NCBI GenBank assembly: GCA_937958045.1
Contig: CALFXL010000039.1
Span: forward strand, 1 to 64,000
Origin: an uncultured Opitutaceae bacterium
GTDB taxonomy: Bacteria > Verrucomicrobiota > Verrucomicrobiia > Opitutales > Opitutaceae
DNA: 64,000 nucleotides
Reading direction: 5' to 3'
Shown: one piece after another, positions 8,497 to 17,576 of the stretch
How positions within the stretch are numbered: the first letter of the stretch is position 1
Layout: each line of letters starts with the position of its first letter
Made by a program: the position numbers and the translations under genes
Notes under the pieces: model-generated
What the model saw: the letters and a program-made list of their open reading frames with translations, nothing else
Told to the model about the DNA's origin: nothing
Database searches by the model: none

Positions 8497-9735
8497 ATGG
8501 TGTTAACCGTCGTCTTTGTCCTGCTCGCGTTAAAACTCATCGCCGAGCTCGCGTTGAGTCTGCTGAACCGCGCGGAAGTCAACCGTCACGCGCATCAAGC
8601 GCTGCCGGCGGTCGCCGCATTGATGGACAACGCCACGTATCAAAAGTCGGTCGCTTACACGCAGGCCAAAGGCCGGCTCGGCCGGATCGAATTGATCTGG
8701 GACGCGGTGGTGCTCGCGGTGATTTTGACCAGTGGATTGTTGCCGTGGCTGCACGGAAAGTTCGCGCCGCTTTCGCCGACGGGCGTGTGGGACGACGCGC
8801 TCTTTCTCATTGCGGCGGGCGTATTGTTCAGCCTGCCGTCGCTGCCGTTCGATTGGTGGGGACAATTCCGTCTCGAAGCGCGCTTCGGTTTTAACAAGAG
8901 CACATCCGCGCTCTGGATATCCGACAAACTCAAGGGCTTCGCGCTCGCGCTGATCATTGGCTTTCCGCTGTTGTGGGCGCTGCTGTCGCTGACGAGTGTT
9001 GCGGGCGACGCATGGTGGATCTGGGGCTTCGCGCTCGTATTCGGTTTTCAACTACTGATGTTGGTTTTGTATCCAAAGTTGATCCTGCCGCTGTTCAACA
9101 AACTCACGCCACTGCCGGAGGGCGAACTGCGCGACCGGCTGCTTGCGCTCTCGGATCGCACGGGTTTCAAGGCATCGACGATCCAGGTGATGGATGGCAG
9201 CAAACGCTCGGGACACTCGAATGCGTTTTTCACCGGCTTCGGACGTTTCCGTCGCATCGTGCTCTACGATACATTGATCGCACAGCTGAGCCCCGAAGAG
9301 CTGGAGGCGGTGCTCGCCCATGAAGTTGGCCATTACAAACGCGGCCACATTCCGAAGATGCTCGCGGTGTCGGCGCTCATGATGCTCGGCGGATTTGCGG
9401 CGATCGCGTGGCTCGCCAGCAGCGGTTGGTTTAATCCGGCTTTCGGACTGCCTGCGGGCCAACTCGCGCCGGCGTTTTTGCTGTTTTCGCTGTTGAGCGG
9501 ACTGGCGACCTTCTGGTTCACGCCGCTGGGAAATTTCTTCTCGCGCAAGCATGAATACGAAGCCGACGCCTTCGCGCGCGACGCGATGGGCGGACCTGGC
9601 CCGATCGTCGGCGCCCTCCGAAAGCTCGCACAGAAAAACCTCTCCAATCTCACGCCGCATCCGTGGTTCAGCGGATTCTATTATTCGCATCCGACACTGG
9701 TGGAGCGTGAACGCGCGGTGCTGCGCGGCACGTAA
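8497..9735 (+). CDS. Ste24-like M48 family zinc metalloprotease, membrane-bound
   Basis: The 412-residue protein has several membrane helices before and after the active site. The zinc motif HEVGH is at residues 275-279, and the downstream acidic ligand lies in KHEYEADAFA (about 352-359), an arrangement typical of the CAAX prenyl protease 1/Ste24 branch of M48. The N-terminal membrane-embedded domain (residues 1-200) also fits that branch. In bacteria these proteases are thought to act in membrane protein quality control. The substrate is unknown. The EEP-family gene follows 21 bases later, so the two may form an operon. Confidence 0.9.
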   Translation: MVLTVVFVLLALKLIAELALSLLNRAEVNRHAHQALPAVAALMDNATYQKSVAYTQAKGRLGRIELIWDAVVLAVILTSGLLPWLHGKFAPLSPTGVWDDALFLIAAGVLFSLPSLPFDWWGQFRLEARFGFNKSTSALWISDKLKGFALALIIGFPLLWALLSLTSVAGDAWWIWGFALVFGFQLLMLVLYPKLILPLFNKLTPLPEGELRDRLLALSDRTGFKASTIQVMDGSKRSGHSNAFFTGFGRFRRIVLYDTLIAQLSPEELEAVLAHEVGHYKRGHIPKMLAVSALMMLGGFAAIAWLASSGWFNPAFGLPAGQLAPAFLLFSLLSGLATFWFTPLGNFFSRKHEYEADAFARDAMGGPGPIVGALRKLAQKNLSNLTPHPWFSGFYYSHPTLVERERAVLRGT

Positions 9736-9756
9736 CGAGAGGCGAAGTCTTCGAGT

Positions 9757-10695
9757 ATGGGGCAAGAGGGAGCAGCCGGGCGAATAGCGGTCATCGGGCG
9801 ATGGCTGGTGCTGTCGTGTGTTCTGTTATTCGCACTCGTCGTCGGTGCGCGCGCAGAAACGCTCACGCTGGCGACGTACAACGTGGAGAATTACGTCGCC
9901 GCGAATCGGATGGTGGATGGCATGTATCGCGAAAACTATCCCAAGCCCGAGGCTGCGAAAGCGGCGTTGCGATCGGTGATTCGCTCACTCGATGCGGATT
10001 TACTCGCGCTGCAGGAGATTGGTTCGGAGGCACATCTCGAAGAGCTGCGCCGCGACCTCAAAAGCGAGGGCGTGGACTATCCGTTTTTCGCATGGCTGGA
10101 AGCCGCCGACAAAGACCGGCATGTCGCGCTGCTTTCACGACGTCCACTGACTGCGGTGGTGCGACACACCGACCTTACGTTTTCATATCTCGGTCGTGAA
10201 ACACCGGTGAAACGAGGTTTGCTGGAAGTGCGCATCGCGACGACAGCGGGCGAACTGACGCTCTTCGTTTTTCATCTGAAAAGTCGCTACACGGATGAAG
10301 CGAGCGATCCGCAATCGCAGTTGCGACGCGCGGGTGAGGCGGAGGCGATTCGCGATCGCGTGCTGCGCCAGTTTCCCGATCCGTCGAGCGCGCGATTCCT
10401 CGTTCTGGGAGATTGCAATGACTCGCCGGGGAGCCGGCCGCTGCGAGCGCTCACGCAACGTGGACGTCGCACCATCGCGCACCTGTTACCTGCGGCGGAT
10501 TCGCGCGGAGAAACATGGACACACTATTACCGGCGCGAGGATGTGTATTCACGCGTGGACTACATCCTCGCGTCGCCCGCTTTGGCGCCGACGGTTGTGA
10601 ACGGCGCCGCGGTTATTTGCGATTTGCCGGAAACGGCTGCGGCGAGCGATCATCGCCCGGTGAGCGTGCGTTTGAATTTATCGCGGGCCGAGTGA
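9757..10695 (+). CDS. Secreted endonuclease/exonuclease/phosphatase-family hydrolase
   Basis: This encodes 312 residues. An N-terminal Sec signal (hydrophobic core WLVLSCVLLFALVVG, cleavage after ARA near residue 33) sends it to the periplasm or outside. The EEP-fold metal and catalytic motifs are in order: ATYNVENY, LLALQEIG, VFHLKSR, LGDCNDSP and the C-terminal SDHRPV. These support a Mg-dependent phosphodiesterase, such as a nuclease or a lipid/sugar phosphate hydrolase; the substrate cannot be told. It ends 7 bases from the convergent tamA stop. Confidence 0.88.
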   Translation: MGQEGAAGRIAVIGRWLVLSCVLLFALVVGARAETLTLATYNVENYVAANRMVDGMYRENYPKPEAAKAALRSVIRSLDADLLALQEIGSEAHLEELRRDLKSEGVDYPFFAWLEAADKDRHVALLSRRPLTAVVRHTDLTFSYLGRETPVKRGLLEVRIATTAGELTLFVFHLKSRYTDEASDPQSQLRRAGEAEAIRDRVLRQFPDPSSARFLVLGDCNDSPGSRPLRALTQRGRRTIAHLLPAADSRGETWTHYYRREDVYSRVDYILASPALAPTVVNGAAVICDLPETAAASDHRPVSVRLNLSRAE

Positions 10696-10702
10696 TTCGC
10701 GC

Positions 10703-12796
10703 TCAGAACGGATAACCGACCGAGACGTGCCAGGTACCGCCGGGGTCTTGTGCGCGCGGATTGATGTTGCGTCCGTACTCGACGCGGATCGGTCCAATGA
10801 TCGTGCGATAACGCAGCCCGAGGCCGATGCTTCCGAGAGGCTTGTCGCCGGGATAATCGCCCAGACGTGCAGCCGCGACGACGTAGTCGCTGAACAACAC
10901 CAAGGACCATTGCTGCGTGAGCGCTTGTTCGAACTCAAGATTGAGAACGGTGTACGTCTTGGCGCCGAGAAAAGCGCCGTCGGCTGCGCGCGGTGACGCT
11001 TCACCATCACCGTAGCCGCGCACGCTGTTTTCGCCGCCGGGATAATAGAGCTTGTTGACGGGTGGCGGTTCGTAGGGAGACGCGCCGAGCGTGAAGATCG
11101 CGCCCTGAGAGATGCCGGCGTGAATCCAGCGTTCGGGCGTGAGCTCGATGTGATGCGCGGCCCCCCACTCGAAGCGTTGGTAATCGACTTCGCCGCCCAG
11201 TTTTTTGGACGCGAATTCGGTGCGCAGAAACAGACGGTAACCGCGCTTCGGATTGATCGCTTGATCGCGGCGATCGAGCGTGGCGGTAAAATGAATGTTG
11301 GCCGAGTTGACGCGACGTTCGTCGATTGGCTGAGTAGCGAGCGTGTTGTTGGTATCGCGCAACGTTTCGAACGTATAACCCGCGCTCACCTCGGGACCGC
11401 GACCGCCGAAACGTTTCCGGAACTGAATCGTGCCGCCGTATTCTTCGCGGCGGAAAGAACGCTCGTCGCGCCGTAGCCCGAAAAGTCGCAGCGAGCCGTC
11501 GATGCTTTCGCCGAAAATTTCCGGCACCGTGTAGGTGTAATCGCCGCGCGTGCTTTTCATCGATTGCACCGCAAAGACGCGGTCTTGATGCGCGCGTCCC
11601 CAGAGGTTGGAGCGACGCAGCTCCACGCCGCCGCGCAGTTGTTCGTAACTGCCGTAACCGAAGAGCACGCTGGCGTCCCACGGATCCGCTTCTTCAAAAA
11701 CAAACACGACATCGCGCACATCGCCGGTGTCGGGCTCGGTGCGTGTTTCTACCGAACGAAACGCGGACAAACGTCCGAGCCGCAAACGCGCTCGTTCAAG
11801 CGCGGTGGGATCAAGCGGATCGCCCGGGTCAACGCGCAGACGACGTTTGATCACGCTGGTGCGTGTGCGTGCGTTTCCTTCGAAACTAATTTCACCGATC
11901 GTGACGTGAGGGCCGGCGGCCACTTCGGCGGTGGCCGCGACATCGGTAGCGGTCGGCGTCACGGGCGCCGGAGTCGGTCGGACGCGCACTGTGACATCCG
12001 GGTATCCAAGACGATAATACGCGCGCCGCGTCGCCACCGAGGCGTCTTGTCGAATCGCATCGGACCACGGCTGACCGACCATCCCCTGCAACGCGGACAC
12101 GTTGGCATCGACTTGGGCAGGATCGACCACGGCAAACGAGCGCACCATCCAACGCGGACCTTCGTGCACGGTGACGTCCAATCGCATCGCCGCTTCGGGC
12201 TCGGGCAGGGGCGAACTTCTCACCTCCACGCGCGCTTCGCTGTAGCCTTGCAGCAGGAGCATTTCGAGCAGCGTGTTGCGACCGCGACGCAGCACGGAGT
12301 CGGAGAATACATTGGCCCGTTTCCCCTGCCACAGGCCGTACGCGGGTTGGAAGAGTTTTTCCGCTTCGTCTGCCTTGAGTGCAGTCAGCCCATGAAAGTG
12401 TACCTCCGCGATGTACGAACGCGGGCCGCGCTCGACGTCGAACTCGATCACGTGCGTGCCGGGCTCACGCGGGAACGCGAGATCGAGCGTTTGATCGAAA
12501 GAAAACTCCGAGCTCGTTCCATCGAGACGTGTGACGCGCGCGCGCACGCGGGGTTGATGATAACCGTCATCTTCGAGTTCGGAGATGAGCACAAACGCGG
12601 CGTTCTCCGCAGCGTCGTCAGAGAGATGTGCGACTTTGCCGGGATTGATGAAGTCGCTCATGAGCCGGCTGACCTCGCGATTGCGGAACAAACCGAGCCC
12701 CGAGATCTTGAAGCGCGCGGGCTTCTCCTCCTCGGGAGCGGCGCAGACCGCGGAGACGAGCAATGCGAAGAGAAAATATTTAAGGCATTTCAGCAT
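10703..12796 (-). CDS. tamA: Outer-membrane Omp85 family protein, TamA type
   Basis: The 697-residue protein has a short signal peptide (MLKCLKYFLFALLVSAVCA), about three POTRA-like repeats over residues 25-380 and a C-terminal 16-strand-type barrel ending in phenylalanine, as outer-membrane proteins do. The Omp85 barrel motif appears as GGENSVRGYG. The start overlaps the tamB stop by 17 bases, so translation is probably coupled. Together TamA and TamB form the translocation and assembly module that helps insert outer-membrane proteins and moves phospholipid. BamA is the alternative, but the single tamB neighbour and the length favour TamA. Confidence 0.88.
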   Translation of the reverse strand: MLKCLKYFLFALLVSAVCAAPEEEKPARFKISGLGLFRNREVSRLMSDFINPGKVAHLSDDAAENAAFVLISELEDDGYHQPRVRARVTRLDGTSSEFSFDQTLDLAFPREPGTHVIEFDVERGPRSYIAEVHFHGLTALKADEAEKLFQPAYGLWQGKRANVFSDSVLRRGRNTLLEMLLLQGYSEARVEVRSSPLPEPEAAMRLDVTVHEGPRWMVRSFAVVDPAQVDANVSALQGMVGQPWSDAIRQDASVATRRAYYRLGYPDVTVRVRPTPAPVTPTATDVAATAEVAAGPHVTIGEISFEGNARTRTSVIKRRLRVDPGDPLDPTALERARLRLGRLSAFRSVETRTEPDTGDVRDVVFVFEEADPWDASVLFGYGSYEQLRGGVELRRSNLWGRAHQDRVFAVQSMKSTRGDYTYTVPEIFGESIDGSLRLFGLRRDERSFRREEYGGTIQFRKRFGGRGPEVSAGYTFETLRDTNNTLATQPIDERRVNSANIHFTATLDRRDQAINPKRGYRLFLRTEFASKKLGGEVDYQRFEWGAAHHIELTPERWIHAGISQGAIFTLGASPYEPPPVNKLYYPGGENSVRGYGDGEASPRAADGAFLGAKTYTVLNLEFEQALTQQWSLVLFSDYVVAAARLGDYPGDKPLGSIGLGLRYRTIIGPIRVEYGRNINPRAQDPGGTWHVSVGYPF

Positions 12797-15700
12797 TCGG
12801 TTTCTTTTTGAAAATCAGTCGGCGCTTCACGCCCATGTTGTAGTCGTCGAACTCGTCGATCTCGCCGATAAGCGACCAACGATCGTTGAGCAGATACTCC
12901 GCGGAAAAAGTTTCTTTGCCCGACTCCGTCACATTCTCGCCCGAGGTGATGATGAGACGCTCGGCCGCGGTGGGATCGCCGGAGAAGTTCGAGAGCAGAC
13001 TTTTGCCGAGGTAGAGACCGAGCTGCTGCGCGCGTTGTGTGCCCGAGTAGTTGATGTCGGAGTGCGGCATTTCGCCGGCCATCACCATGAGCAGCACCTG
13101 CTCGGAGCTGAGCGAGGGCGTGGACGAAAACACGAGCGTCGGGTCCGACGCCGTGCCGGAAACTTCCATGCGAACATCGTAGCCGAGCGTGCGCGATTCG
13201 GCGATCAACGAAAGCTGCGGCGAATACGGATCGGCCTGTGTGAGACGCACGGCGCCGCTCTTCAGTCGCATGGAGACGAATGGAAACGAGACCATGCCTT
13301 GATCGAACGTCACCTGTCCGATGGCGTTGGGTTCAAAGAGCGTTCCCGACAGATCGATTTTTCCGGAAACGACACCGGAGAACAGCGGCGTGCGGATGAT
13401 CAGGAAACGACTGCCGCTCACAGAAAGCGCGAGTTTCCAATCGCGGAACGGTTCGGCCGTGACCGAAAAATACGGCGGGCGCGACGCCGGACCTCCGCCG
13501 CGCGTAGGAATCAATGAACGCACATCGCGCAGAAAAAGGCTGTCATGCATAACCACTTTTCCGCCCAGCGTGGTGATGCCGTCGGCTCCGGAAGACACGC
13601 GCAGATCGAGATCGCCGCGCATGAGCAGTCCCGTCTGGCGGGCGAGTGGCAGGTTTTTTCCCGTGAGCGCGACGTCCACTTTCAATGGCGCATCGCTCGG
13701 ATATTCCACCGTGCCGCTGGCCTGGACCGGTTGCCCGCTGGCGAGAGCGGAGAGCGATTTAAGCGAAGCCTTGCGGCCGGAGAAATCCACCTCGGCATTG
13801 ATCTCGCGAAAACTGCCGAACGGCGTGATCGGGTGCGTCGCCGCGTTGGTGATTTTGAGCGCGCCGCGCATTTCTCCATCCGCACGCACGGCGAGATCGC
13901 CGCTCACGCGTCCGGTCGGAGCCAGGGCCGCCGGAAGAAAGGTCGCGAAGGCGGACAGGTCGATATTGGGAATCTGGAAGCTCACCTCGGCATCGCCGCT
14001 CCATAAATGCGCGGGATTTTCGATCACCGATTTCCATTGCTCGGGCGAAACCCGTGTTTGTCCCGATGCGGTGAACGCCTGGCCGGCGGCGAGAAACGCG
14101 AGCTGCTCAAGTTGGATTGAGCCAGTATCTGAAATGTGAATACGCGCGATGAGGTCGGAAATCGGCGGCAACCGGAAACGCGATGCCTTCAATCCGGCGA
14201 CGTGCAGATCCAACGAGGCGTCGGGATTCGAGGCGGGACCTTCGACGCGGAGATCAAGGCGAGGCGATTGCAGTTCGAAGCCGCCCGTCGCGGCGGCGGT
14301 GTTCCAGAAAGGAGATTCGGGAATCGTGGTGGCGGTGAAGGCCCAGCGACCGTCTTCGATGAACTTCCAGCGGGTGTCGCTCGTCGGAGTCAATTGCAAG
14401 GGCAGGCGACCACGCGCATCGACAACCGGGCCGTGAGCATCGCTGATCTGTAAGCGTTCGATGTCCACGCCCGTCGCTGATGTGTTTGCGAGGGCGTCGA
14501 TGATCGCACGCTGATCGGCATCGGCCTGCACTTGTGCGTGCAACGTCAGAGCGCCGACGAGAACGCCGCTGCTCCAGTCGCCGCGCGCCTCTGCGGAGTC
14601 GATTTGCCACGGCGGTGTTTCGGTGGCGACGAAGTCCCGCAGCGTGGTCGACGTAATTCCGGAGGCGATGATTTGGGCGGATGTGGACGACGCGGTGAGT
14701 GCGAGTCGCGAGCCATCGGAGGAGAAATCCACGTTTTGGACGCTGAACCCGGAACCCCAGCGAAGCGTTGCCGGTGTCGTCAGCGTGAGCGAGCGTTCGC
14801 CGGCGAGCGCGAGCGTCGCTTCTTCGATCACAGCTTCTTTGGGGGAAAGTTTTCCGCTCGCTTTGAGCGAAGAATCGCCGGTGCGCGATTCCAGTTCGAA
14901 GTTGCCGTTGTCTGCGCCGGAAGCGGTCCAGCGAGCGGAAAGTGAAACCGGGTGCGGCAGCTCGGTGCTCAGTTTTTCAACCTCGAGTTGACCCTTGTGC
15001 TCGATCACCGGCCAGGCGCCTTCCGCTTCCGCAGAGAGAGAAAACTTCTCGAAAGTCGTACCCTCGGGCAACCAGCGCGCGAGCGCGGCAGGATGAAGTT
15101 CTGCCGCGACGCGGCCGTTGTGGAGACGGCGCTCTGCGATATCCCAACGGCCGCGCACATCGGCAAGCGAGCCGTCGCCAAACTCCAAGCGCGACTCTTT
15201 GATCGTGAGCTGCGGCCACGCGAGTTCGGCTTCGAAAGAAGCGCGTGGAAGATCGACGTCGGCCGCGCGCACCTCGCTGGCTTCGAGCGAAGCGGTCAAC
15301 CGCGGTTCGCGGTCGGACGAGGGATCGACGTTCATGCGCCCGGTGATCTTTCCCGCGAGTCCGTCGCGCAACGGCAGCTGCGCGAGATCCGCATCGAGTG
15401 AAAATTGAGAAGCGCCGGAGAGAATGTGACCGCTGCGATCGATGACGACGGGCGCGAGCAAACGTGCGACCGCGCCGGGCAGACTGATATCCAGTTTTTG
15501 GATACGCAGCTCGGCGGGATCGCCCGCGCCGGCGAGATCCGCCGAAAGCGGAGGAACGCCGCGGGCTTCGTCGGTTTGTCCGGATACTTGGAGTTGCCAG
15601 GTGAAGCGGTTGTTTTGCCAGTGCAGCCGGCCGGTGGTGGCGAGCGCGGGATATTGCGTCTCGACGCGCAGAAGCGAACCGGGAACGGCGAGGGACTCTG

Positions 15701-16457
15701 CGGAAATTTCCGCTTCGCGAGGAATCCAGCCCTGCTCGGGAAAAACGGCTCTCAGTGGCAATGCGCCGCCCCAGAGATGAAGTGAACCGGCGAGGGTGTT
15801 CTGCTCGCTGGCCACTTGAAGCTTCCAAGTGTCTTCAACGTGCGTGGCGACCAGCGCGAGCGCTTCGGTGTCCGCGTGCCATTGACCCTCGACGCGGAAA
15901 TCCTGGTCGCGCCAGTGAAGTCCCTCGAGCTGCAGCCGTCCATCACGTGCTGACCAGCGCGCGCGATCGACCTTGAGCGATTGATCGTTCCAGGCGAGTT
16001 CGCCCGCGCCGGCTTCCGCGGCGGGAACCCATTGCTGCAGCGTTGGCAAAACTTCTCGGAGAAGGCGGCGAAGAGCGGGCCAGCCATCGATCGAGGACGA
16101 CGTTTCGTTTTTCGCGGAAACTGCTTCACGCAGTCGCACCTGCCACGAATCGACCGCGATGGCGCCCGGTTCATCGAAGGCGCCGCGCCACAACCAGACG
16201 AGCGGCGTGTCTGCCTCCAAGCGGCGCACATCGGCCTCCACGCCCTCGCTGCGCACGCGCACATCGTTCAACGCGAAGCGCGTATAGCCGATGCGTTGAA
16301 AGCTCTGGAAAGAAACGCCGTTGCGTGTGAGCGTGCCGCGCGCCGCGTGGATCCACCACCAAGGCGACAGCAGGACGACGACCGCGATCAATGCCCCCAA
16401 CAGGCAGACGAGGCGAAGCCAGCGGCGTAAACGAGAGCGGGGCGGACGGTCGGGCAT
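12780..16457 (-). CDS. tamB: Translocation and assembly module protein TamB (DUF490)
   Basis: The product has 1225 residues. A basic N-terminus (RSRLRRWLRL) and one signal-anchor helix (about residues 15-38) are followed by a very long beta-rich periplasmic region (AsmA/TamB style) and a C-terminal DUF490 domain, recognisable from GMVSFPFVSMRLKSG, SEQVLLMVMAGEMP and YLGKSLLSNF. It should span the periplasm and dock on TamA. I chose the ATG at 16457 because the anchor helix follows at once; upstream residues are unlikely coding. Order is tamB then tamA, the reverse of Escherichia coli. Confidence 0.9.
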   Translation of the reverse strand: MPDRPPRSRLRRWLRLVCLLGALIAVVVLLSPWWWIHAARGTLTRNGVSFQSFQRIGYTRFALNDVRVRSEGVEADVRRLEADTPLVWLWRGAFDEPGAIAVDSWQVRLREAVSAKNETSSSIDGWPALRRLLREVLPTLQQWVPAAEAGAGELAWNDQSLKVDRARWSARDGRLQLEGLHWRDQDFRVEGQWHADTEALALVATHVEDTWKLQVASEQNTLAGSLHLWGGALPLRAVFPEQGWIPREAEISAESLAVPGSLLRVETQYPALATTGRLHWQNNRFTWQLQVSGQTDEARGVPPLSADLAGAGDPAELRIQKLDISLPGAVARLLAPVVIDRSGHILSGASQFSLDADLAQLPLRDGLAGKITGRMNVDPSSDREPRLTASLEASEVRAADVDLPRASFEAELAWPQLTIKESRLEFGDGSLADVRGRWDIAERRLHNGRVAAELHPAALARWLPEGTTFEKFSLSAEAEGAWPVIEHKGQLEVEKLSTELPHPVSLSARWTASGADNGNFELESRTGDSSLKASGKLSPKEAVIEEATLALAGERSLTLTTPATLRWGSGFSVQNVDFSSDGSRLALTASSTSAQIIASGITSTTLRDFVATETPPWQIDSAEARGDWSSGVLVGALTLHAQVQADADQRAIIDALANTSATGVDIERLQISDAHGPVVDARGRLPLQLTPTSDTRWKFIEDGRWAFTATTIPESPFWNTAAATGGFELQSPRLDLRVEGPASNPDASLDLHVAGLKASRFRLPPISDLIARIHISDTGSIQLEQLAFLAAGQAFTASGQTRVSPEQWKSVIENPAHLWSGDAEVSFQIPNIDLSAFATFLPAALAPTGRVSGDLAVRADGEMRGALKITNAATHPITPFGSFREINAEVDFSGRKASLKSLSALASGQPVQASGTVEYPSDAPLKVDVALTGKNLPLARQTGLLMRGDLDLRVSSGADGITTLGGKVVMHDSLFLRDVRSLIPTRGGGPASRPPYFSVTAEPFRDWKLALSVSGSRFLIIRTPLFSGVVSGKIDLSGTLFEPNAIGQVTFDQGMVSFPFVSMRLKSGAVRLTQADPYSPQLSLIAESRTLGYDVRMEVSGTASDPTLVFSSTPSLSSEQVLLMVMAGEMPHSDINYSGTQRAQQLGLYLGKSLLSNFSGDPTAAERLIITSGENVTESGKETFSAEYLLNDRWSLIGEIDEFDDYNMGVKRRLIFKKKPNAEMP

Positions 16458-16654
16458 GCGGCGAATGAAAGAGTCGGCGGGTTGAGGGCAATCGTTCGTT
16501 AAAGAACGTATCTGCGCGCGGTTGTGTAGTGAAAAATGGATACGTTTCTCGCGGACGTGACGGATGTTCGGCGATTCGCACATCGCGACGAGAACTGGAG
16601 GCGACATCTGGTTCTTGCCGCGATGTGTGCGGGCGGGCACGCTGGCCGGTTTTC

Positions 16655-17563
16655 ATGGACTGGATCGTCGCCAGCTTGGTTTCGGCCTTCTTTCTCGGGT
16701 GTTACGACCTGAGCACAAAACACGCCGTGCGCGATAACGCGGTGCTGCCCGTGTTGTTCTTCGCCAACGTATGCAGCGCGAGCGTGTGGCTGCTGCTCAT
16801 GATGGTCGCGCGAAACGCACCGGATGCGCTGCCGGAGATCATGCACGTGCAACCGCTGACGTGGACGCAGCACGGCCTGATGCTGATCAAATCAGTCATC
16901 GTCGCGTCGTCGTGGATGTGCTCGTACTTCGCGGTGAAACACCTGCCGGTTTCGATCGCGTCGCCGATTCGGGCGACGGGACCGGTGTGGACATTCATGG
17001 GCGCGCTGCTGGTGCTCGGCGAACGTCCGAACGCGATGGAAATCGCAGGCGTGGCCACGACGTTGGTGTCGTTTGTCGGGTTGTCGTTCGCGGGCCGAAA
17101 AGAGGGCATCCATTTTCACAAGGACAAATGGATCGGCTGGCTCGTGGGTGGCACGCTGCTCGGCGCAGTGAGCGGGCTCTACGACAAGTTTCTGCTCGGC
17201 CGAATTGGTTTCACCGCAGCGACGACGCAGGCGTGGTTTTCGATTTATCTGGCGATCTTGTTTCTACCACTGGCGATCGGTTGGAAACTGCGCTGGTGGC
17301 CGCGCAATGTGTTTCACTGGCGCTGGAGCATCCTGCTCGTGTCGTTCGGACTGCTGATCGCGGACTTCATATATTTCAACGCGCTGCGCGATCCCGATGC
17401 GCTGGTGTCCATCGTATCGAGCTTGCGACGCGGCAGCACACTCGTCGCCTTCGCGGGCGGGCTGTGGCTTTATAAAGAAACGAATGGCCGCGCCAAACTT
17501 CCCGCGGTGCTGGGTGTGCTCGCCGGTATCGTGCTCACGATGATCGGCGAGTCACACGGATGA
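16655..17563 (+). CDS. EamA/DMT-superfamily transporter
   Basis: The 302-residue protein is almost entirely hydrophobic, with about ten helices arranged as two EamA-like halves. The first half ends in the typical SIASPIRATGPVWTFMGALLVLGERP block; the second contains PDALVSIVSSLRRGSTLVAF. DMT carriers move small metabolites or drugs; the substrate here is unknown. I chose the ATG at 16655 because MDWIVASLVSAFFLG starts the first helix. It is divergent from tamB with 197 bases between, which hold no recognisable gene. Confidence 0.87.
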   Translation: MDWIVASLVSAFFLGCYDLSTKHAVRDNAVLPVLFFANVCSASVWLLLMMVARNAPDALPEIMHVQPLTWTQHGLMLIKSVIVASSWMCSYFAVKHLPVSIASPIRATGPVWTFMGALLVLGERPNAMEIAGVATTLVSFVGLSFAGRKEGIHFHKDKWIGWLVGGTLLGAVSGLYDKFLLGRIGFTAATTQAWFSIYLAILFLPLAIGWKLRWWPRNVFHWRWSILLVSFGLLIADFIYFNALRDPDALVSIVSSLRRGSTLVAFAGGLWLYKETNGRAKLPAVLGVLAGIVLTMIGESHG

Positions 17564-17576
17564 GGCGGTGCGGCGC

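Noticed and set aside
10703..12796. Naming the Omp85 protein BamA
   Set aside because: TamB lies directly upstream and overlaps; the POTRA region is shorter than the five of BamA.
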